A stretch of DNA of 64,000 nt from Pantoea sp. (GCF_028283705.1 NZ_JAPWKD010000031.1:1-64000), one strand, 5' to 3'. Shown: positions 1 to 8,810, counted from the stretch's first letter. Program-made: numbers and translations. The notes: generated from the sequence alone by a model not told the origin.

Positions 1-1013
1 GGGTATATGCCTGCAATATTACTCATTATCATCATCACGAAGTATGACAAGGCACATACACAAAAAATCGCGGAAACTAATTTGTTATTAACTTTCTTTA
101 ATATGATAGGAATTAACAGCATAAGATAATAAACAAAATATTGCGCAACACGCTGTGGCCCCGCAGGGTCAGTCCCCAACATTGCTACTGGCAATAAAGC
201 AGCTATACCACATAGGTAGCTGCATTCCATTACACTATATTCACGATCCACATACCTGATTTTCTTTCCTAAAATATAGATTGCTATTGCAATCACCACA
301 TACAGTAAAACCGTCATCAATCCGTTTCTGCCATTTGTAGCTTCTTCGGTGTAATGTTCATAACGAGCATTACCCGCAGCCATTTGGGCTACAATTAATG
401 GCGTGGCAATTACTCCAATTAAAAAAGTCAACACAACTTTAAATTCGACACGAAAGTTAGCATTGCTAAGGAAATAGAAAACCAACATCACGGCTGCACT
501 GACATGGAATTGACAGGCAACTAAAATAAACAATGCATATTTGAGGGTTTTTTTTTCAACCAAGTATTTAAGCGCAAACAGACAAATTCCCATGGCTATC
601 GCTTGCCTGACCTGATTGTAAAGAGCAAAATACATACCAAATGTAATGTAGATATACAATGACATGGAATAGTTTTGTGAGCGTTTTTTTAATACCATCA
701 AAACAGGAAAAATGCACACCAACGCCATGATCATGAAATAAAAGTAATATTCATTATAGATACCACGAACAAGCATCGCTAGTAACTGATATCCTTTCTC
801 TACATCTGGATTCAATGTTAATGGATAATGATTAAATGGGAATCGAAAATCTCTTGTATAAACCTTTGCATCGGTACCAACTGTATAATCCCGAATTGCA
901 GCAAGAAAAGTTAGGGTTGCAAGTGGTAATATCACCGCTCTGCTTTTTAGCGTTTTGTCCTGAACATAAACAAAGAGCACGCAAAAAAAGGTTACGATTA
1001 AATAGGGTAACAT
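1..1013 (-). CDS. EpsG-family exopolysaccharide polymerase, partial
   Basis: The frame is open at the left window edge, so the C-terminus is missing; about 337 codons are visible. The ATG at 1013 is preceded by an AAAGAG stretch at suitable distance. The protein is a polytopic membrane protein with many hydrophobic helices. It carries RDYTVGTD (residues 41-48) and NQVRQAIAMGI (133-143), the arrangement seen in the EpsG/AmsC family, which is thought to polymerise exopolysaccharide repeat units at the inner membrane. It follows wzc in the same direction, the place AmsC holds in the Erwinia amylovora ams operon as I recall it. Polymerase function is inferred from family and position; a flippase role is less likely. 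Confidence 0.8.
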   Translation of the reverse strand, partial: MLPYLIVTFFCVLFVYVQDKTLKSRAVILPLATLTFLAAIRDYTVGTDAKVYTRDFRFPFNHYPLTLNPDVEKGYQLLAMLVRGIYNEYYFYFMIMALVCIFPVLMVLKKRSQNYSMSLYIYITFGMYFALYNQVRQAIAMGICLFALKYLVEKKTLKYALFILVACQFHVSAAVMLVFYFLSNANFRVEFKVVLTFLIGVIATPLIVAQMAAGNARYEHYTEEATNGRNGLMTVLLYVVIAIAIYILGKKIRYVDREYSVMECSYLCGIAALLPVAMLGTDPAGPQRVAQYFVYYLMLLIPIILKKVNNKLVSAIFCVCALSYFVMMIMSNIAGIY

Positions 1014-1133
1014 ACATCATCTCTTTTATTTCATGTTTAGTATTATCAGAACGGAACTATATAGCATTATTAGACGTGAAAGGACCACAGTAAATAATGC
1101 TATATTTTTATACGACCTTAAGCGAGCATTGTA

Positions 1134-3308
1134 TTATTTTTTATCACTATAGGCATAACTGTTATGCCCATATCCATATGTGTAATAGCTTCTAAAGCTA
1201 TTTTCCATCATATTTAACACGCAAGCTTTAACATGAATGTCGCACTGAGCAAAGCGATTAATACTGACCTCAATCTCGCGTACGGTATTAGTCTGATATC
1301 GAGCCACTAAAAGAAGTGTCCCGACATGCCGCCCAATAATTACCGCATCAGTCACAGCTAAAACTGGTGGAGTATCTATGATAACGAGATCATAGTTTTC
1401 TTTGGCCCACTTCAATAATGTTGAGAGCTCCGATCCCATCAGTAATTCAGCCGGATTAGCAGGAGACTTTCCGCGTGGCAAAAAGTCAAAGTTATATTCA
1501 TCCATGCTTACTTTGGTAATTGCCGTTGCCGGAGATATCTTTGTTGTAAGGATATTTGACAGGCCTACATCGTTGCTGACCTTAAAAACTTTATGTGCTG
1601 TACCACGTCTCATATCCGCATCAATCAATAGCAATTTTTTTCCCGTCAGGGACATTATTGCTGCCAAATTCGAACTGATGAACGTCTTACCCGCATCCGG
1701 CGTCGCACCCGAAATCATTAATATATTGTTATTCAAATCCAACATATTAAAGTGCAGACTGGTGCGCAAATTCCTCACAGCCTCTATTGCCAGATCAGCT
1801 GGATTTTCAGCAGCAAGGAAATGTGTTGGTGAATTCTTTTTATCAAGCAATCTATGCGGTTTTAGCCTGATTCGTTTAACCATCCAGTCTGATTTTGGAA
1901 CACTTGCATAGACATTAAAGCCTGCTTGTTCAAGCTGATCTGCAGAATCAATACCTCTGTGAAAAAATATACGAAGAAGTACTAAAGCAACGGATAAGAT
2001 AAATCCAATAATACCTGAAGAAATAATAAGAATACCTTTTTGAGGTCTGACCGGTTTTGGTGATGCAACTGCATTATCTACAATACGAACATTGCCAATA
2101 GCACTTGATTTAGCAATACTAAGTTCCTGCTGTCGATTTAACAACTGCATATATACTGCACGACCAGACTCAACATCCCTGCTTAACCTCAATACTTCCT
2201 GTTGTGTGGATGGCATCGATGAAACCTGCTTATTCAGCTTCGCCCTTTCCTGCTGAAGAGTTCCTCTTTTCTCTAAGAGAGCCTTATAAGTAGGATGCTC
2301 TTTAGTATATAACTGAGATACTTCTGCTTCCCTAAATGTCAATTCATTCAACTGGTTATCTACGTTAACAACCTGGTCCAACACCGCCTTTGCTTCCAGA
2401 GATAGGTCAACTGAATCTTTTTGTTGACGGTATGCATTTAATTTATTTTCAGCCTGGTCTAAATCACTCCTGACTTTAGGCAGTTGCTGATTAAGAAACT
2501 GCAAACTTTTTGCATCTTGTGCTGCCTGACGATCAATATTTTGCGCAAGATAATGATAACTGATGTTGTCCAAAATCTTCGTAATCTGCGCTTTATCTTC
2601 ACCACTAAGCTTCAACTCCAGCATGCCCGTATCCTTACCCTGGTCTGCAACTACCAGGCTTTCTAACAGGCGGTCCATTGCTGCGAGTCTACTGAACTCA
2701 GTTATTACAAAGGTCTCTCCTGGTTTTGCATGCATCTCGTCTACCAGTAGTGTTACACCCTCTTTTTGGAATAACTGGCCAACCTCTCCCATCGCAGTAG
2801 TGTCTAAAAAAACAACTTCGTATGATTTATCATTCACGACCTTTAACTGAATTTTCCCTGGGTTAACGTCAGTTGTTGTTGGGATGCTTAATTTTGATAC
2901 TGACACTGTTCCAGCACCCTCACCAAATAATCTCTCCAATCCTTTTCCGACAACTGGAAAATATTTTTTCTCCACATCAATCTGTAAATTCAAATCATCA
3001 ACAGTTTGCCCCACTACCATTCTGGACTGTATCAATGATATTTCAGGTGCAGATATCGGTTGGGAATCCGGGAGCATTTGGTTCAAACTGTCAAGGATTG
3101 CATTACCCTGCTTCTGTTCGACCTGAATTAGCGCATTTGCTTGATAAATCGGGCTAGCCAGAAAAGAATAAATCGCACCGATGATTAAAAAGCATCCGGT
3201 GATTACCATTATCATTTTTCTATGGTCAATAAGCTCACCGATATAACGGCCCAATTCCCCTTCATCTGGGCTTGAAGCTGTCTGCTTATTTTTGATCATT
3301 GTCGTCAT
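1134..3308 (-). CDS. wzc: Polysaccharide tyrosine autokinase Wzc/AmsA
   Basis: Inner-membrane co-polymerase with a C-terminal cytoplasmic BY-kinase that controls chain length and export of exopolysaccharide. The N-terminal Wzz-type domain starts near residue 15 and is followed by a long periplasmic helical region, with a second membrane segment near residue 430. The kinase shows a Walker A loop (SGATPDAGKTF, 533-543), Walker A' (LLLIDAD, 559-565) and Walker B (IIDTPP, about 643). A C-terminal tyrosine cluster (708-720) is the expected autophosphorylation tail. Length (724 aa) matches Wzc/AmsA. The start overlaps the 3' end of wzb by about 23 bp, which suggests translational coupling. Wzb would be the opposing phosphatase. 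Confidence 0.95.
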   Translation of the reverse strand: MTTMIKNKQTASSPDEGELGRYIGELIDHRKMIMVITGCFLIIGAIYSFLASPIYQANALIQVEQKQGNAILDSLNQMLPDSQPISAPEISLIQSRMVVGQTVDDLNLQIDVEKKYFPVVGKGLERLFGEGAGTVSVSKLSIPTTTDVNPGKIQLKVVNDKSYEVVFLDTTAMGEVGQLFQKEGVTLLVDEMHAKPGETFVITEFSRLAAMDRLLESLVVADQGKDTGMLELKLSGEDKAQITKILDNISYHYLAQNIDRQAAQDAKSLQFLNQQLPKVRSDLDQAENKLNAYRQQKDSVDLSLEAKAVLDQVVNVDNQLNELTFREAEVSQLYTKEHPTYKALLEKRGTLQQERAKLNKQVSSMPSTQQEVLRLSRDVESGRAVYMQLLNRQQELSIAKSSAIGNVRIVDNAVASPKPVRPQKGILIISSGIIGFILSVALVLLRIFFHRGIDSADQLEQAGFNVYASVPKSDWMVKRIRLKPHRLLDKKNSPTHFLAAENPADLAIEAVRNLRTSLHFNMLDLNNNILMISGATPDAGKTFISSNLAAIMSLTGKKLLLIDADMRRGTAHKVFKVSNDVGLSNILTTKISPATAITKVSMDEYNFDFLPRGKSPANPAELLMGSELSTLLKWAKENYDLVIIDTPPVLAVTDAVIIGRHVGTLLLVARYQTNTVREIEVSINRFAQCDIHVKACVLNMMENSFRSYYTYGYGHNSYAYSDKK

Positions 3309-3765
3309 GATTTTTCCCTGTGAGTTTTCTGCCTAGCTTTTGGACCCAATGATGACAGGCCATATCGATAAGATTAAAAACAGATTCAAATGCGGCTTCG
3401 CTTTTATTGTACGGGTCTGGAATTTCTCTGTTTCCCATCCAGCGGCCAAGCAACATCACTTTCCCTCTTAATTCGGGTGCCAAAATACTAATTTTTTCCA
3501 GCTGTTTTTGTTCCATCACCAATAAAAGATCATATTTATGTGCGTCTGCAACATCAAACAGACGACCACTATGACCTAATAACGAAATTTGATGTGCTGC
3601 TGCGATACGTTCCGCTGTGGCATCGGCTGGATGGCCGACTAACGCATTCAATCCAGCTGAAGCAATCTTTTTTTCAGGAAGATATTTCAGCAACAACCTC
3701 TCAGCCATAGGAGACCGGCAAATATTTCCCGTACAAATCACAAGAATTGAATCAAACATAATCAT
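3286..3765 (-). CDS. wzb: Low-molecular-weight protein tyrosine phosphatase Wzb/AmsI
   Basis: Cytoplasmic phosphatase expected to dephosphorylate the Wzc tyrosine tail. The signature CX5R loop is near the N-terminus (CTGNICR, Cys11 to Arg17 from the chosen start), and the general-acid DPY motif is near the C-terminal third (IPDPYNKS). Length (about 159 aa) fits the family. The start was placed at the ATG that overlaps the wza stop as TAATG, a typical coupling arrangement. A second ATG two codons later (3759) is also possible and gives the more usual MFDSILV N-terminus. A longer TTG start at 3771 looks unlikely. Flanked by wza and wzc in the classical order. Confidence 0.93.
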   Translation of the reverse strand: MIMFDSILVICTGNICRSPMAERLLLKYLPEKKIASAGLNALVGHPADATAERIAAAHQISLLGHSGRLFDVADAHKYDLLLVMEQKQLEKISILAPELRGKVMLLGRWMGNREIPDPYNKSEAAFESVFNLIDMACHHWVQKLGRKLTGKNHDDNDQK

Positions 3766-4904
3766 TACCAATCTTTGATGTAACGTGTGGCTTCAATCAT
3801 GTCATGTACACCACCAATAGTCGGAACGAGCTGGGAGATAACGCGGTTCCAACGCACTACCGGTGCCGTTGTGACATAGACGATGTCATAAGGTTGCAGC
3901 TGGAAGGCAGTACTCATCACCATTGCCGCTGCATCTTTCGCATTCAGCTGATAAATATTGGCAAGCTTGCCGTTTCCAGTGCTTCTGCTCAGCGGACGTA
4001 TAACAAAAATGCCGGATGCATCTGCCATTTCCTGCGAGACCCCATCTGCATTACCCAGCGCTTCGGCGAGGGTCATACCGCTGCGATCCATCTTGAGGGT
4101 GGATTGCTTGTTAACTTCGCCCATGACAAACACTTTCAGGTCATCATTACGCGGAACAAACAAAATATCGCCAGGCGTGAGTAATCGGTTCTGCCGTAAA
4201 TCGCCCTGCTGCATTAATGCCTGCAGAGAGATAAGGCTATCTTTGCCATCGTGCGTCAGCACCACATTACGCCAGTCCGCATCCGGGGCTAAGCCACCCG
4301 CTGCGTTGATAGCATCCATAATGGTCAACGGAATATTGCTGATCGGCTGCTGGCCAGACCTTACCACCTCTCCGGTGACATACGCTTTTTGTGAGCGGAA
4401 CGCAGCGATGCTGACATCAACCTGCGGGCTTTCAATATAGGTCTTCAGTCGGTCGGCAATGTCAGTACGCACTTCATCGATAGTGCGTCCGGCAACCTTC
4501 ACCTTGCCAATATAGGGATAGAAGATGGTGCCATCGGTGTTCACCCAGTTGCCGGTATCACTGGCGCTGCGGTACTGACCCGCAGGGGTGGTCAACTCAG
4601 GATGATCCCACACTGTCACCATCAGGACATCACCAATGCCGATGCGGTATTGGTAGTTCTTAATTTGTTCTTCCAGCTGTCGGTTTGCGCTGGACATCAC
4701 TGTCTTCGGTTGCAGAGATTCAATCAGCTTCGGTGTTAACGGGTACACCGTAACGAACTTGTCGATATCCGTATTGGAGTCTGTCTGCTCTACCACATCC
4801 TTGTTACTGGTGGATAAATATTGTCCGGGAACAATGGTGCACGCGGAAAGTAAAAAAACAGATACCGCGATAGCGGATAATCTGAAAGGCATTGTCATCA
4901 TCAT
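3765..4904 (-). CDS. wza: Polysaccharide export outer-membrane lipoprotein Wza/AmsH
   Basis: Forms the outer-membrane exit channel for exopolysaccharide. A lipoprotein signal is visible, with hydrophobic residues leading to the lipobox LSAC (Cys at residue 22 of the chosen start), then PES and SLBB-type domains (for example GDVLMVTVWDHPEL). The frame reaches up to an ATG at 4952. I chose the ATG at 4904 because it gives 379 aa, the length of E. coli Wza, and places the lipobox normally. No candidate start has a strong ribosome site, so this remains uncertain. The stop overlaps the wzb start. Part of the minus-strand operon headed by the ops element near 5870. Confidence 0.93.
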   Translation of the reverse strand: MMMTMPFRLSAIAVSVFLLSACTIVPGQYLSTSNKDVVEQTDSNTDIDKFVTVYPLTPKLIESLQPKTVMSSANRQLEEQIKNYQYRIGIGDVLMVTVWDHPELTTPAGQYRSASDTGNWVNTDGTIFYPYIGKVKVAGRTIDEVRTDIADRLKTYIESPQVDVSIAAFRSQKAYVTGEVVRSGQQPISNIPLTIMDAINAAGGLAPDADWRNVVLTHDGKDSLISLQALMQQGDLRQNRLLTPGDILFVPRNDDLKVFVMGEVNKQSTLKMDRSGMTLAEALGNADGVSQEMADASGIFVIRPLSRSTGNGKLANIYQLNAKDAAAMVMSTAFQLQPYDIVYVTTAPVVRWNRVISQLVPTIGGVHDMIEATRYIKDW

Positions 4905-4999
4905 GAGCTGAACTATCATCCTATTAAAAACACGAAAATAAAGCCTCTTCATAAAGAGACTAAAGAGGCATATAAAATGGGAATGTCATTAACTCGCCC

Positions 5000-5494
5000 T
5001 TAGTAATCCATCCCTGATTGGTTACGTTCTTTTCCATAAAAGAGATTTCTGAATGATGAAATGTCTCTATGCAGCATATGTAAATTATTAACCTTAAGTT
5101 TTCTCAGGGCTGAGTTCTTTTGCGCACTGATTGTCTTCGGGCTAAGCCCGGACATCCGGGATATGCCGAGTATGTTCTCTCCTTTCAATAATTCGCTGAG
5201 TACGTCAATTTCCCGGGGGGTTAAGTACATAGTCTTTCTTTCGGCGATTAACTTATAGAGATTGTGATGCAGCGGTGTTAGTCCATGACTGAGCTGATAG
5301 CTCAAAACAAATGTTGTCAGACAATTTCCGACAAAAAATTTCTCATTAGAATAGATGCTTATATCTTTATACAACCTGATGGTTTTCAGGTCTGAGCTTA
5401 TCGCTATAGTTATATCCTGCAGTCCCTTTTCATGGACTCTTAAAGCTTCTCTTAACCCCAGCCTAAGGTAGTAATCATCGGAAATTATCCTCAT
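5000..5494 (-). CDS. LuxR-type HTH regulator inside the EPS operon (RcsA-like)
   Basis: A 164-residue protein with a C-terminal LuxR/GerE helix-turn-helix at about 91-137 (LTPREIDVLSELLKG, then SGLSPKTISAQKNSAL). The N-terminal half resembles no clear receiver domain and lacks an obvious phosphoacceptor pattern. The size and layout recall RcsA, the accessory regulator of capsule genes, but this is inference. It lies between the YjbE-like gene and wza, about 40 bp after the former and 95 bp before the latter, so it is probably cotranscribed with the genes it may control. The start has a modest AAAGAG ribosome site. Confidence 0.75.
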   Translation of the reverse strand: MRIISDDYYLRLGLREALRVHEKGLQDITIAISSDLKTIRLYKDISIYSNEKFFVGNCLTTFVLSYQLSHGLTPLHHNLYKLIAERKTMYLTPREIDVLSELLKGENILGISRMSGLSPKTISAQKNSALRKLKVNNLHMLHRDISSFRNLFYGKERNQSGMDY

Positions 5495-5534
5495 ATCTCT
5501 TTAACACCTACGCGATGCCCCCCAATGTAAATGA

Positions 5535-5786
5535 CTATCTTCCGGTAGTGGTGGTGGTCGTGGTGGTGCTGGTGTTGCTGCCTCCATTGTTGCTTGATGC
5601 CAGAGCTATGCCCGCCAGCAGCCCAACAGCGGACACACCGATAACCACGCTGTTGCCTTGTGCAAAGCTGGTCGCCGTGTCACCAGCAGCAGCACCGGTG
5701 TTTTGTGTCGTTGTCGTATCGGCTGCATTCGCACTAAGGCTCAGCATGCCGGCTATTAACAATGTACTTATTGCTGTGATTTTCAT
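5535..5786 (-). CDS. yjbE: YjbE-like small secreted exopolysaccharide protein
   Basis: An 83-residue protein with a Sec signal peptide ending near SANAA, a small Gly/Ala/Ser-rich middle with a hydrophobic stretch (VIGVSAVGLLAGIALASS), and a C-terminal run of threonines. The length, the Ala/Ser/Gly composition and the poly-Thr tail match E. coli YjbE, first gene of the yjbEFGH exopolysaccharide locus, whose molecular role is unclear. It is the first gene after the JUMPstart/ops element and has a good ribosome site (AGAAGG). The Thr run is encoded by tandem ACC/ACG codons, so this stretch is prone to length variation. YjbFGH are not seen in the window. Confidence 0.75.
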   Translation of the reverse strand: MKITAISTLLIAGMLSLSANAADTTTTQNTGAAAGDTATSFAQGNSVVIGVSAVGLLAGIALASSNNGGSNTSTTTTTTTTGR

Positions 5787-5867
5787 ATTTATACCTTCTT
5801 TATTGTTGAGGGAAGATTATTGGCTTTTCATCCAACTTCTATTCAAGCTCATTCGCTTGCTTTCAGA

Positions 5868-5906
5868 CACGCTACCGCCCTTAGCTTACTGGCGCCAATG
5901 TCCTGA
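5868..5906 (-). promoter_or_regulatory. JUMPstart element with ops site (RfaH recruitment)
   Basis: On the minus strand the 11-base ops core GGCGGTAGCGT lies at 5879-5869. It is preceded by sequence resembling the rest of the 39-bp JUMPstart (for example AGTAAGCTAAG before the core). It sits about 80 bp upstream of the first gene of the EPS operon. In Enterobacterales this element pauses RNA polymerase and loads RfaH, which lets long polysaccharide operons be read through. The core is exact; RfaH dependence here is inferred. Confidence 0.85.
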
Positions 5907-6024
5907 AAATTAAATAATCAACGCAACGGGCGCAGCTTCGCCTGCGCGAATCTGGCACAAAAATAATATGGGCAGAGAACTCCCGCCGCTTTGCTGTGAA
6001 AAGAAAATAAAAAAATAAGTAGGG

Positions 6025-6723
6025 TTATAATATGAATTTCTTATTTAGACTTTCGATATTCTCAAGAAGTACGCTTTTAAAACATCCACCTTGTATAGCT
6101 TTTATGTCCTTTGCGATTGTCTGGCATTGCTCTGAGCTTTCCAGGCCTTCGACAATAATAAACTGACAGTAACGCATGATGTTTTTGATAATGACCGGCC
6201 ATATTCTTGAATGACTGTATAGCTTTAGAAAGTCACTATCGATTTTAACTGCGTCATAGAGATTCTCCTGTAACGCTCTCAGGCTTGCCTCGCCTGATCC
6301 TAAATCGCCCAGCCACAATCGGTAATTCTCCGCTAACTCCTGCAGTACCCGGTTGCTTCTTCCATCTGAAAGATTAGGAAAGCCTTCTGAAATCTCTAAA
6401 CGTAAAAAGTGTTTTGATCTGGCTAACTCGGCGATTTCCTCATCCTGTATGAGGATCGCTGCCTTTTCAAAATCAATGTCGATGGAGCATAAAATATTAT
6501 TATTTTGAAAATATGCTGTTTTTTGATCGATGAGCGTCAGCTGCTCCTTCAGCAGTTTCTTTTTCTGTGCTTTGCTCGCCTTCCCACCCTGCCATGAAAG
6601 CCACCCTGGTGAGGCGCTCTCTGTGCGTACCTTAACTGCCAGAACATTCCCTTCTCTGTCTACTATCGGTTCCGCTTCAATACCACTGATAACTTTACCT
6701 GTTAAGACTTCGCTGAGATTCAT
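6025..6723 (-). CDS. Degenerate EAL-domain protein (YdiV/RflP-like)
   Basis: A 232-residue protein with the outline of an EAL domain but without its catalytic signature. Where EAL enzymes carry an ExL motif this protein reads AVKVRTE, and the next motif is LRLEISEGFPNL. Size and motif loss resemble YdiV/RflP, a non-enzymatic EAL protein that binds FlhDC in E. coli and Salmonella. It is therefore more likely a protein-binding regulator than a c-di-GMP phosphodiesterase. The ATG at 6723 was chosen because AAGGA lies ten bases upstream; an in-frame ATG at 6747 exists. It reads in the same direction as the EPS operon but ahead of its ops element, so it is a separate unit. Confidence 0.75.
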   Translation of the reverse strand: MNLSEVLTGKVISGIEAEPIVDREGNVLAVKVRTESASPGWLSWQGGKASKAQKKKLLKEQLTLIDQKTAYFQNNNILCSIDIDFEKAAILIQDEEIAELARSKHFLRLEISEGFPNLSDGRSNRVLQELAENYRLWLGDLGSGEASLRALQENLYDAVKIDSDFLKLYSHSRIWPVIIKNIMRYCQFIIVEGLESSEQCQTIAKDIKAIQGGCFKSVLLENIESLNKKFIL

Positions 6724-6745
6724 GAGAATGTTTTCCTTAACACAC

Positions 6746-6760
6746 ATCAGATGATTCTCA
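6746..6760 (-). promoter_or_regulatory. Possible RcsAB-type box upstream of the EAL gene
   Basis: Read on the minus strand, TGAGAATCATCTGAT fits the published RcsAB consensus TRVGAAWAWTSYGNR at 13 of 15 positions by my count. It lies 23-37 bp before the chosen EAL start. A Fur-like reading of the same bases cannot be excluded. Confidence 0.3.
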
Positions 6761-7500
6761 TTCTATGATCACTATTACCAATCAATAAACAGTTTAAGAT
6801 CGGTTTTATCTATGTTTTTACCTATCAAAAAACAGCCGTTGATCGATCAATCCTTTCTTAAAATGAATAAATAGAGGATTACTCCAGATTATTAGGAGAA
6901 ATCAGATGAATGATTGGATATTTGCTTATGTATCAGATGGATAAATTATGTGACGGGAAATTTTTTATGAAATACAACTGGATGTTAATGGTTCGATATC
7001 GATACCTTAACCTGGATGGCGCCGGAAGCGTGAGATGTTAACGAATTGTTTATTTTTCAGGTCAAACATGGCTTGAATTGCTGCCTAAATGACTGATTAG
7101 CTGTCGAAAACAAACACATTAGTAACATTGTGAAATCATTAAACTTTTTGCCGCTTCGTTAAAAACACCGGTAAGTGGCCCTGTTCCAGGCCCAGTCTGG
7201 GTTGGACAAGGAAAAAAATACTGGTGAAAATTTCTGCAACATGGCTTTTAAAATTAATAATTAAGAAAACCTTAACCAACAAAAACTCATCCAGTCGGGC
7301 GGTTGCCGGAGAGGTCTCTGCCATTCTCCACGGAACGTCACAGCATCAATTGGATAAATAGCATCATCAAATTGTGACTACTCCGCACATTGTCAATTCA
7401 ATACCATCTGCTGCCCCGGAACCGTTTTCCATCTCTCATAATTATTCAGGGATTTACTGGCAGGCGTTGTGATTGTGATTCGGGTAACAAAATGGCAGGT
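6761..7500. other. Intergenic stretch without recognisable gene
   Basis: About 740 bp between the EAL gene and the hydrolase terminator. It is AT-rich near the EAL promoter. Only a 61-codon frame without a good ribosome site is present (7139-7324, minus). I see no RNA gene or mobile-element signature. Confidence 0.5.
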
Positions 7501-7527
7501 AAAAAAAAGCCAGGTGATTAACCTGGC
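7501..7527 (-). terminator. Rho-independent terminator of the hydrolase gene
   Basis: A 7-bp stem (GCCAGGT / ACCTGGC) with a 5-base loop is followed on the minus strand by eight T residues, immediately after the hydrolase stop codon. Confidence 0.85.
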
Positions 7528-7535
7528 CTTCTTCA

Positions 7536-8543
7536 TCATTTGAGATGAGTTTTTAATTCTTCGGCTGCCTGGCGCAGTGCGGTTTTTACTGCCGGGACGT
7601 TACTCAGCGGATTCAGCAGACCGTAGTCATGAATCAGGCCGTTGTAACGTGTCACCGTGACATCCACTCCCGCTTCATCCAGTTTGCGGCCAAAGGCTTC
7701 GCCCTCGTCACGCAGCACATCCAGTTCCGCCGTCTGAATCAGTGTCGGCGGCAGTCCCTGCAACTGCTCACGGGTGGCACGCAGTGGTGAAGCCAGGATG
7801 CTGTTGCGATCCTTGTCACTGGTGGTGTAAGCATCCCAGAACCACTTCATCATATTGCGTGTCAGGAAGTAGCCATTTTCAAACTGGTTATATGAGGCAG
7901 TATCAAAATGTGCATCGGTAACTGGCCACAACATCACGTCATAACGAATCGCCGGGGTATGCTGCTGTTTTGCCTGCAAGGCGACGGCAGCAACCATGTT
8001 GCCCCCTACGCTGTTGCCCACCAGCGCCAGACGTTTACCGTCAACGCCGATTTCATCACCATGCTCCGCCACCCAGCGGGTCGCCGCGTAAGCCTGGTTG
8101 ATGGCTACCGGGAAATGCGCTTCCGGTGAGGGTGTATAGTTGACGAATACCGCTGCCGCACCGGATTCCACTACCAGGTCACGCACCAGGCGTTCATGAG
8201 TCGGGAAGTCTCCCAGTATCCAGCCACCACCGTGGAAGAACATAAATACCGGCAGCGTACCGTGCGCACCTTTTGGTTTAACGATGTTCAGCTTCAGCGG
8301 CTGGCCATTTACCTCAATGGTTTTTTCCGTTACATCAGCGGGCGGTAACACTGCACCTTTCTGCGCGCCAATCAGTACCTGACGGGCATCCTGCGGAGAA
8401 AGTTGTTCCATGGGTTTTCCACCACTGCTGTTCAGCGCGTTCAGAAATGCTTGTACATGACGTTCCGGCTGCGGCTCTCCCGCTACACTTCCTGCGGATA
8501 CAGCGGCCAGTGCGATGGCTAAAAATGTCTGTTTAAATTTCAT
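7536..8543 (-). CDS. Secreted alpha/beta hydrolase (HSL/bacterial carboxylesterase type)
   Basis: A 335-residue alpha/beta-hydrolase fold-3 protein with a clear Sec signal peptide (hydrophobic core LAIALAAVSAGSVAG), so it is probably periplasmic. The oxyanion motif HGGGW and the nucleophile elbow GNSVGG mark the hormone-sensitive-lipase family. An Asp in the LRDEGEAF region and the His of LIHDYG complete a plausible catalytic triad. Such enzymes hydrolyse short acyl esters; the natural substrate cannot be told. It is transcribed alone, with its own terminator and a promoter holding a palindromic operator-like site. Confidence 0.85.
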   Translation of the reverse strand: MKFKQTFLAIALAAVSAGSVAGEPQPERHVQAFLNALNSSGGKPMEQLSPQDARQVLIGAQKGAVLPPADVTEKTIEVNGQPLKLNIVKPKGAHGTLPVFMFFHGGGWILGDFPTHERLVRDLVVESGAAAVFVNYTPSPEAHFPVAINQAYAATRWVAEHGDEIGVDGKRLALVGNSVGGNMVAAVALQAKQQHTPAIRYDVMLWPVTDAHFDTASYNQFENGYFLTRNMMKWFWDAYTTSDKDRNSILASPLRATREQLQGLPPTLIQTAELDVLRDEGEAFGRKLDEAGVDVTVTRYNGLIHDYGLLNPLSNVPAVKTALRQAAEELKTHLK

Positions 8544-8564
8544 GGTGAACTCCCTTAAGTTTTT

Positions 8565-8579
8565 CGCGATTATATCGCG
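8565..8579. repeat. Palindrome CGCGAT-TAT-ATCGCG
   Basis: A perfect 15-bp inverted repeat about 25 bp upstream of the hydrolase start. It shares its arms with the palindrome at 8795-8810, so both may belong to one family of short dispersed palindromes, or this copy may be an operator in the 5' leader. Confidence 0.5.
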
Positions 8580-8628
8580 CGCTATTTAAATGATTGCGAT
8601 GATTTGTCATCTGTTTGCTTCGGGGTTT

Positions 8629-8657
8629 AATGTATATAGTGCACTATCTAATAGCAA
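8629..8657 (-). promoter_or_regulatory. Hydrolase promoter with palindromic operator in the spacer
   Basis: Read on the minus strand, TTGCTA (8657-8652) and TACATT (8634-8629) are separated by 17 bp. The spacer contains the perfect 12-bp palindrome ATAGTGCACTAT (8636-8647). A repressor bound there would block the promoter; TetR or MarR families commonly use such sites. The promoter is inferred from pattern only. Confidence 0.45.
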
Positions 8658-8794
8658 TCTATTTGTTTTGGTATTCTCAAGCAGAAAAAACTATCTAATT
8701 GATAATTAATCATTTAATAGCAACAAAATCGCACTTTTTGTTAAAGATATTACCGATTGTCGCGACGTGGATTAACAGCACCCTATGCAGAATT

Positions 8795-8810
8795 GCGCGA
8801 TAAATCGCGC
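8795..8810. repeat. REP-like palindrome GCGCGAT-AA-ATCGCGC
   Basis: A perfect 16-bp inverted repeat in the spacer between the AraC-type gene and the hydrolase. I recall similar GCGCGATAAATCGCGC palindromes scattered through Pantoea/Erwinia genomes, but cannot check that here. Confidence 0.45.

Noticed and set aside
832..1020. 62-codon minus-strand frame
   Set aside because: It overlaps the EpsG-type polymerase in another frame; the polymerase frame is open across the whole region to the window edge.
7139..7324. 61-codon minus-strand frame
   Set aside because: No ribosome site and no recognisable features.
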